From positions 1 to 10,326 of the forward strand of contig JBDSYA010000052.1 in assembly GCA_039925865.1 (NCBI GenBank): 10,326 bases of DNA, written 5' to 3'. Both the position numbers and the translations under genes were made by a program. Source of the DNA: JBDSYA01 sp039925865. Lineage in GTDB: Bacteria; Bacteroidota; Ignavibacteria; Tepidaquicellales; Tepidaquicellaceae. Below the pieces are notes generated by a model. It was not told the origin of the DNA. It made no database searches and worked only from the letters and a program-made list of their open reading frames with translations. Shown here piece after piece: positions 6,998 to 10,326 of the stretch. Position 1 is the first letter of the stretch. The number at the start of each line of letters is the position of its first letter.

Positions 6998-7885
6998 ATG
7001 ATGAAAGTAATAATAACAGGTTCGTTAGGAAATATAAGCAAGCCACTGACTCAGGAGTTAATTAAAAAAGGTCATAAGGTTACGGTGGTAAGCAGCAAGT
7101 CTGAAAAGCAAAAAGACATTGAAATGCTTGGAGCAACCGTAGCAATCGGTTCATTAGAAGATGTGGATTTTCTTGCATCAACATTTTCAAAAGCTGATGC
7201 AGTTTATTGTATGGTTCCTCCAAACTTTGCAGAAACTGACCAGACCGCATATTATATCAAGCTTGGCCGCAACTATGCGAAAGCTATTCAGCAATCCGGC
7301 GTAAATCGTGTAATAGGTCTGAGCAGTTATGGTGCTCATTTAGATAAAGGTACAGGCTTTATTGTTGGATCATACAATGTAGAGAAAATTTTGAATAATT
7401 TGTCAGACGTTAATATTACTCATATCCGACCCGCGTATTTCTACTATAACTTGTACAACTTTATAAATATGATTAAGGCAACCGGATTTATTGGTGCAAA
7501 CTATGGCGGTGAGGATAAGCTGGCAATGGTCTCTCCAACGGATATTGCTGATGTAATTGCAGAGGAAATAGTAAAGCCGGTTACCGGCAGGAAAGTACTA
7601 TATGTTGCAAGCGATGATCATACTTGCAATGAGATTGCCGGCGTTTTGGGAAAAGCCATTGGTATGAATGATTTAAAATGGATAACTCTGACGAATGAAC
7701 AAATGAAAAACGGTTTAGAAGCTAATGGAGTACCGGCTCATATTGCTGATAACTTAATAGAAATGGGAGCAGCTACACATAGCGGTGCTTTGCGGGAAGA
7801 GTACGATAAGGATAAGCCTGTTATGGGAAAAATAAAACTCAATGATTTTGCAAAAGAATTTGCTGCTGCATTTTTAAAAGGGTGA
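6998..7885 (+). CDS. NmrA-like NAD(P)-binding protein (atypical SDR), 295 aa
   Basis: This is a Rossmann-fold protein of the NmrA / NAD(P)H-binding atypical short-chain dehydrogenase group. These act as NAD(P)H-dependent reductases, quinone reductases or redox sensors in the cytosol. The dinucleotide-binding turn is KVIITGSLGNIS (3-14), in which the third glycine of GxxGxxG is Ser14, as in some Bacteroidota homologues as I recall them. Other typical parts are GSLEDVDFL (51-59) after the third strand, DAVYCMVPPNF (67-77), VIGLSSYGAH (105-114), THIRPAYFYYNL (141-152) and MVSPTDIADVIAEE (177-190). There is no YxxxK catalytic pair of a classical SDR, as expected for this group. Two adjacent ATGs (6998 and 7001) are possible; either puts the start at the first strand. 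No Shine-Dalgarno is present. It converges on the split STAND/TPR gene. The substrate is unknown. Confidence 0.9.
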   Translation: MMKVIITGSLGNISKPLTQELIKKGHKVTVVSSKSEKQKDIEMLGATVAIGSLEDVDFLASTFSKADAVYCMVPPNFAETDQTAYYIKLGRNYAKAIQQSGVNRVIGLSSYGAHLDKGTGFIVGSYNVEKILNNLSDVNITHIRPAYFYYNLYNFINMIKATGFIGANYGGEDKLAMVSPTDIADVIAEEIVKPVTGRKVLYVASDDHTCNEIAGVLGKAIGMNDLKWITLTNEQMKNGLEANGVPAHIADNLIEMGAATHSGALREEYDKDKPVMGKIKLNDFAKEFAAAFLKG

Positions 7886-8014
7886 TGCTTGTAAAAAGTA
7901 ATTTGATCCATAACAATGATCATGATTCAGATAAAAGATTTGAATTATATTGAAAACCAATCATAAGAAATTACAATTATTAAAATCGAAAATAGAAATA
8001 TGAATTAGAAATTT

Positions 8015-9295
8015 TTATAAGTTGTCATTTGAAATTTGAAATTTCTTATCGTTAACTGCTAAGTGACATGCTTCATCAAGTGTTAACTTCTTTCCTTCTT
8101 CAAAGTGTTTAAAATAATCTTCATCATTTAATAATTCGTGCAGATCATTCATTATTTGTTCTTTAAGATTTTGTTCAATTATATCTAAGATGCAGCCTAA
8201 TGATTTCTCTGTAGTTTCCACGAAACTTAGAATTATCAGTGCTTCTTTTGCGTGGTTACATTTGCAATATATTGCGGATGAGCCAATGAGAGTTAATAAA
8301 ATTCCTCGTATATCTCCCATCTCTTGTTTTAAATCAAGACTTTGTTTGAAATACTTTTGTGCTTGTTCATAATTTCCGTCATAGAAAGCTAAACTTCCTA
8401 AAGCATTGATGTTTAAAGCAATACCCCACTTATCACCAATTTCTCTGCTAATAACGAGACTCTCTTCAATTAATTTCAATGATTCAGAATATTCTGATTT
8501 TATCAATGCTAAATTTCCAAGGTTGTAAAGAGAGATTGCGATACCGAGTTTCTCACCCATGATTCTGAAGTTTGCAAGACCTTCTTGAAAATAACCCCCC
8601 GCTTGTTCAAAATTTTCCAATTGTAAATATAAATTTCCTATATCATTTAAAGAGTAAGAAATTCCGCTTTTTTCTCCTATCTCATTTTGTATTGCAAGAC
8701 TCTCTTCATAATACTTTAGAGCCTGTTCATAAAATCCCCTTGTAAATTCTGTTTTCCCCAAATTATTAAGAGAATTTGCCAAGCCGATTTTATTTCCAAG
8801 TTCCCGGTTTAATGCAAGACTATCTTCCTGAAATTTCTGAGCCTGTTCATAATTACCATGAGCGAACGCAATGTTTCCAAGGTTATTAAGAGTTTCTTCA
8901 ACGCTATACTTATTCCCCGTCTTTCGTTTTAAATCAAGACTTTCATTATAATACTTCTGTGCCTGTTCAAAATTTCCGAGTTCGTAAGCTAAGCTTCCAA
9001 GATTACCCAGAGAGCGCGCAATATTGAAATCATCTCCTAACTCCCTTCTTAATACAAGACTTTCATTATAATATTTTTGAGCCCGGTCATAATTTCCCCG
9101 GTCCGATTCAATAGCACCCATACTGTTAAGTGTGCCTGCTATTCCGGTTTTATCATTTAACTCGCTGCTTAATGCAAGACTTTTATTATGAAAATTCAGT
9201 GCGAGTTCATATTCACCCTGATCATGAGAAAGAATTCCATTCCATGACAATATTTTTCTTAATACAGGTTTACTTAATTCCTGAGCATTATCCAA
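8015..9295 (-). CDS. TPR-rich C-terminal fragment of a frameshifted cyclase/STAND-ATPase paralogue, 426 aa
   Basis: This is the downstream part of a second protein of the type encoded at 131-2992. It consists of about nine TPRs with a strict 40-residue period (pattern LG-x-x-x-x-x-G-x-[YF]-x-x-A, then SL-x-L-x-x-x-x-G-[DN]), then a helical tail ending EEGKKLTLDEACHLA, which parallels VEKGKTMLYEKIIELA in the paralogue. TPRs form a superhelical protein-binding scaffold. Taken alone the fragment could start at TTG 9295, giving MDNAQELSK, but the frame is open up to 9523 and the preceding codons encode the linker expected from the paralogue: ELSETAEPNLNSLESQIW, then FWKIRGHHSTGRNLLES. The TTG is therefore very likely an internal Leu codon, not a real start. 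The frame is otherwise free of stops, so decay, if any, is recent. The last codons overlap nothing; 129 bp separate it from the convergent NmrA-like gene. Confidence 0.85.
   Translation of the reverse strand: MDNAQELSKPVLRKILSWNGILSHDQGEYELALNFHNKSLALSSELNDKTGIAGTLNSMGAIESDRGNYDRAQKYYNESLVLRRELGDDFNIARSLGNLGSLAYELGNFEQAQKYYNESLDLKRKTGNKYSVEETLNNLGNIAFAHGNYEQAQKFQEDSLALNRELGNKIGLANSLNNLGKTEFTRGFYEQALKYYEESLAIQNEIGEKSGISYSLNDIGNLYLQLENFEQAGGYFQEGLANFRIMGEKLGIAISLYNLGNLALIKSEYSESLKLIEESLVISREIGDKWGIALNINALGSLAFYDGNYEQAQKYFKQSLDLKQEMGDIRGILLTLIGSSAIYCKCNHAKEALIILSFVETTEKSLGCILDIIEQNLKEQIMNDLHELLNDEDYFKHFEEGKKLTLDEACHLAVNDKKFQISNDNL
8281..9240 (-). repeat. Eight tandem 120-bp TPR-coding repeats
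   Basis: Degenerate copies recur at exactly 120 bp. For example, the string caagac or a close variant ends at 8340, 8460 (cgagac), 8580, 8700, 8820, 8940, 9060 and 9180. Each copy encodes one 40-residue TPR. There is no insertion or deletion across 960 bp, so phase is strictly kept. Neighbouring copies are more alike than needed for the TPR consensus (AQKYYNESL recurs), suggesting internal duplication or gene conversion. Confidence 0.85.
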
Positions 9296-9500
9296 TACTG
9301 ATTCCAGAAGGTTTCTGCCTGTTGAATGATGACCACGTATTTTCCAGAATCTTCCCAGTGCCCCTGCAATACGCGAACCTTTTTCCTTTTCGTTGTTTGA
9401 TACAGACCGGGTTATTGCAGTATGAAAATTATCTTTTTCAGATTCAAGTTTATCAAGCCAGATTTGTGATTCTAAACTGTTTAAATTCGGTTCTGCTGTT

Positions 9501-10326
9501 TCAGAGAGTTCTAAAAAAATAATCTAAATGTTTCGAAAATATTTTTATTGCTCCGTTTGCTTCATTGATTCTTTCTTCGCCGTATTGCTTTAATGTTTCA
9601 AGTATCCTGTATCTGTCTTTATCACTGTCATAAACTATAATTGATTTTTCGGACAACGCACTCAGCAAGTCGAGAATTTGTTCTTCTGAAATATTTTCAT
9701 CCGAGCAGATCTTTTCTGCTGACTCCAGTGTCCAGCCTCCGCTGAATACAGACAATCTGCCCCACAATATCTTTTCATCTTCCGAAAGCAAATCATAACT
9801 CCAGTCTATTAATGCTTTCAGAGTCTGTTGCCTCGGAAGCGCAGTTCGTTTTCCTCCGGTAAGAAGTTTAAACCTGTTATCTAATCTTTCACAAATACTG
9901 CTGACTGTTAAAATTTTTATCTTAACAGATGCAAGTTCGATCGCAAGCGGAATTCCGTCAAGCTTACAACAGATTTGTGCAAGTGCGTGAGCATTTTCAT
10001 TATTCACCCTGAATGCTGGATTAACAGCAAGTGCCCTTTCTATAAACAATCTGACTGCTTCGTATTGAAGAAGTTCTTCGACTGTATAATTTGTTGTTGA
10101 ATCAGGTTTTGATAGAGCGGGTAATTTGTAAGTCTGTTCTCCCTGACAGTTCAAAGCTTCACGGCTTGTCGCTATGATTTTAAGCTTAGGGCATTTATTC
10201 AATAGCATTTCTGCTAAGTTTGCGCACTCATTAATAAGATGCTCACAATTATCCATGATGAGCAGGATCTCTTTATCTTTCAGATAATCGTACATTGTAT
10301 TTTCCAAAGACTTTCCTGCTTCTTCA
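9501..10326 (-). CDS. NB-ARC/STAND ATPase fragment of the frameshifted paralogue (5' end outside the window)
   Basis: This is the ATPase part of the second cyclase/STAND/TPR-type gene. Walker B ILLIMDNCEHL, ATSREALNC, LDGIPLAIELAS and LPRQQTLKALIDWSYDLLS follow one another as in the complete gene at 131-2992, for which I count about 12 mismatches in 80 bp over the LPRQQT-DWSYDLL region. The Walker A loop and any cyclase domain would lie beyond the right edge. A TTG at 10307 could be taken as a start, but the frame is open to the window border and the codons before it (EEAGKS) continue the alignment, so the gene is truncated by the window rather than beginning there. The frame ends at TGA 9501-9503 after SKHLDYFFRTL, where the paralogue continues KHLSYYLNLCE. 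The stop follows a T7 run and results from a one-base shift. If translated alone, this piece would be an ATPase without its TPR sensor half. Confidence 0.85.
   Translation of the reverse strand, partial: EEAGKSLENTMYDYLKDKEILLIMDNCEHLINECANLAEMLLNKCPKLKIIATSREALNCQGEQTYKLPALSKPDSTTNYTVEELLQYEAVRLFIERALAVNPAFRVNNENAHALAQICCKLDGIPLAIELASVKIKILTVSSICERLDNRFKLLTGGKRTALPRQQTLKALIDWSYDLLSEDEKILWGRLSVFSGGWTLESAEKICSDENISEEQILDLLSALSEKSIIVYDSDKDRYRILETLKQYGEERINEANGAIKIFSKHLDYFFRTL
9513..9519 (-). other. Frameshift site: run of seven T (coding strand) splitting the STAND/TPR gene
   Basis: The coding strand reads gat tat ttt ttt aga act ctc tga, which ends the ATPase fragment. With six T instead of seven it reads gat tat ttt tta gaa ctc tct gaa (DYFLELSE), and the frame continues without a stop into the TPR fragment, matching SYYLNLCE in the paralogue. 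The extra T is thus an indel, a sequencing or assembly error in a homopolymer, or a slippage site that could yield both short and full-length products. Confidence 0.88.

Noticed and set aside
7904..7922. TGATC/GATCA hairpin in the convergent spacer after the NmrA-like gene
   Set aside because: Five-base stem with no T run following; not a convincing terminator on either strand.

Overview
The window is AT-rich bacterial DNA with ordinary stop-codon use. No start codon in it has a recognisable Shine-Dalgarno sequence, and the leaders are A/T-rich. Together with the protein types (a cyclase/STAND-ATPase/TPR signalling protein, a small acidic protein with a GSEDEENNYYSLDGDN core, a TspO-like membrane protein, a DUF1569 protein and an NmrA-like reductase), this points to the Bacteroidota/Ignavibacteriota side of the tree. 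That placement is inferred from family resemblance and initiation style, not from a marker gene.

Layout. On the minus strand at 131-2992 lies a complete 953-residue protein: a class III nucleotide-cyclase domain, an NB-ARC/STAND-type ATPase, then about six 40-residue TPRs. A 205-bp divergent spacer separates it from a plus-strand series of individually spaced genes: an acidic low-complexity protein (3198-3551), an eight-helix tryptophan-rich membrane protein of TspO/MBR type (3646-4434), an aldo/keto reductase (4559-5569), a small P-loop NTPase with a TTG start (5712-6263), a DUF1569/DinB-fold protein (6389-6847) and an NmrA-like NAD(P)-binding protein (6998-7885). The spacers are 94-150 bp, so these are probably separate transcription units or loosely coupled genes. 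No shared pathway is evident. From 8015 to the right edge, again on the minus strand, is a paralogue of the first gene. It runs off the window, so its N-terminus is not seen, and it is split by a one-base shift in a run of seven T (coding strand). The two fragments are the ATPase half (9501-10326) and the TPR half (8015-9295).

Most notable points: (1) the split second STAND/TPR gene, whose missing linker reads perfectly in the next frame, so it is a recent mutation, an assembly error or a slippage site; (2) a 13-copy 9-bp minisatellite that fills the whole gap between the NTPase stop codon and the DUF1569 start codon, has no stop codon in any forward frame and carries no G on the plus strand; (3) a cyclase domain that keeps both metal-binding Asp residues but appears to lack the usual substrate-selecting Lys/Asp and transition-state Asn; (4) a P-loop encoded by an exceptionally G-rich stretch. 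I saw no CRISPR array, tRNA, rRNA, transposase or recognisable defence system. The plus-strand genes look like ordinary chromosomal accessory/housekeeping genes, and I do not claim an undescribed multi-gene system here.
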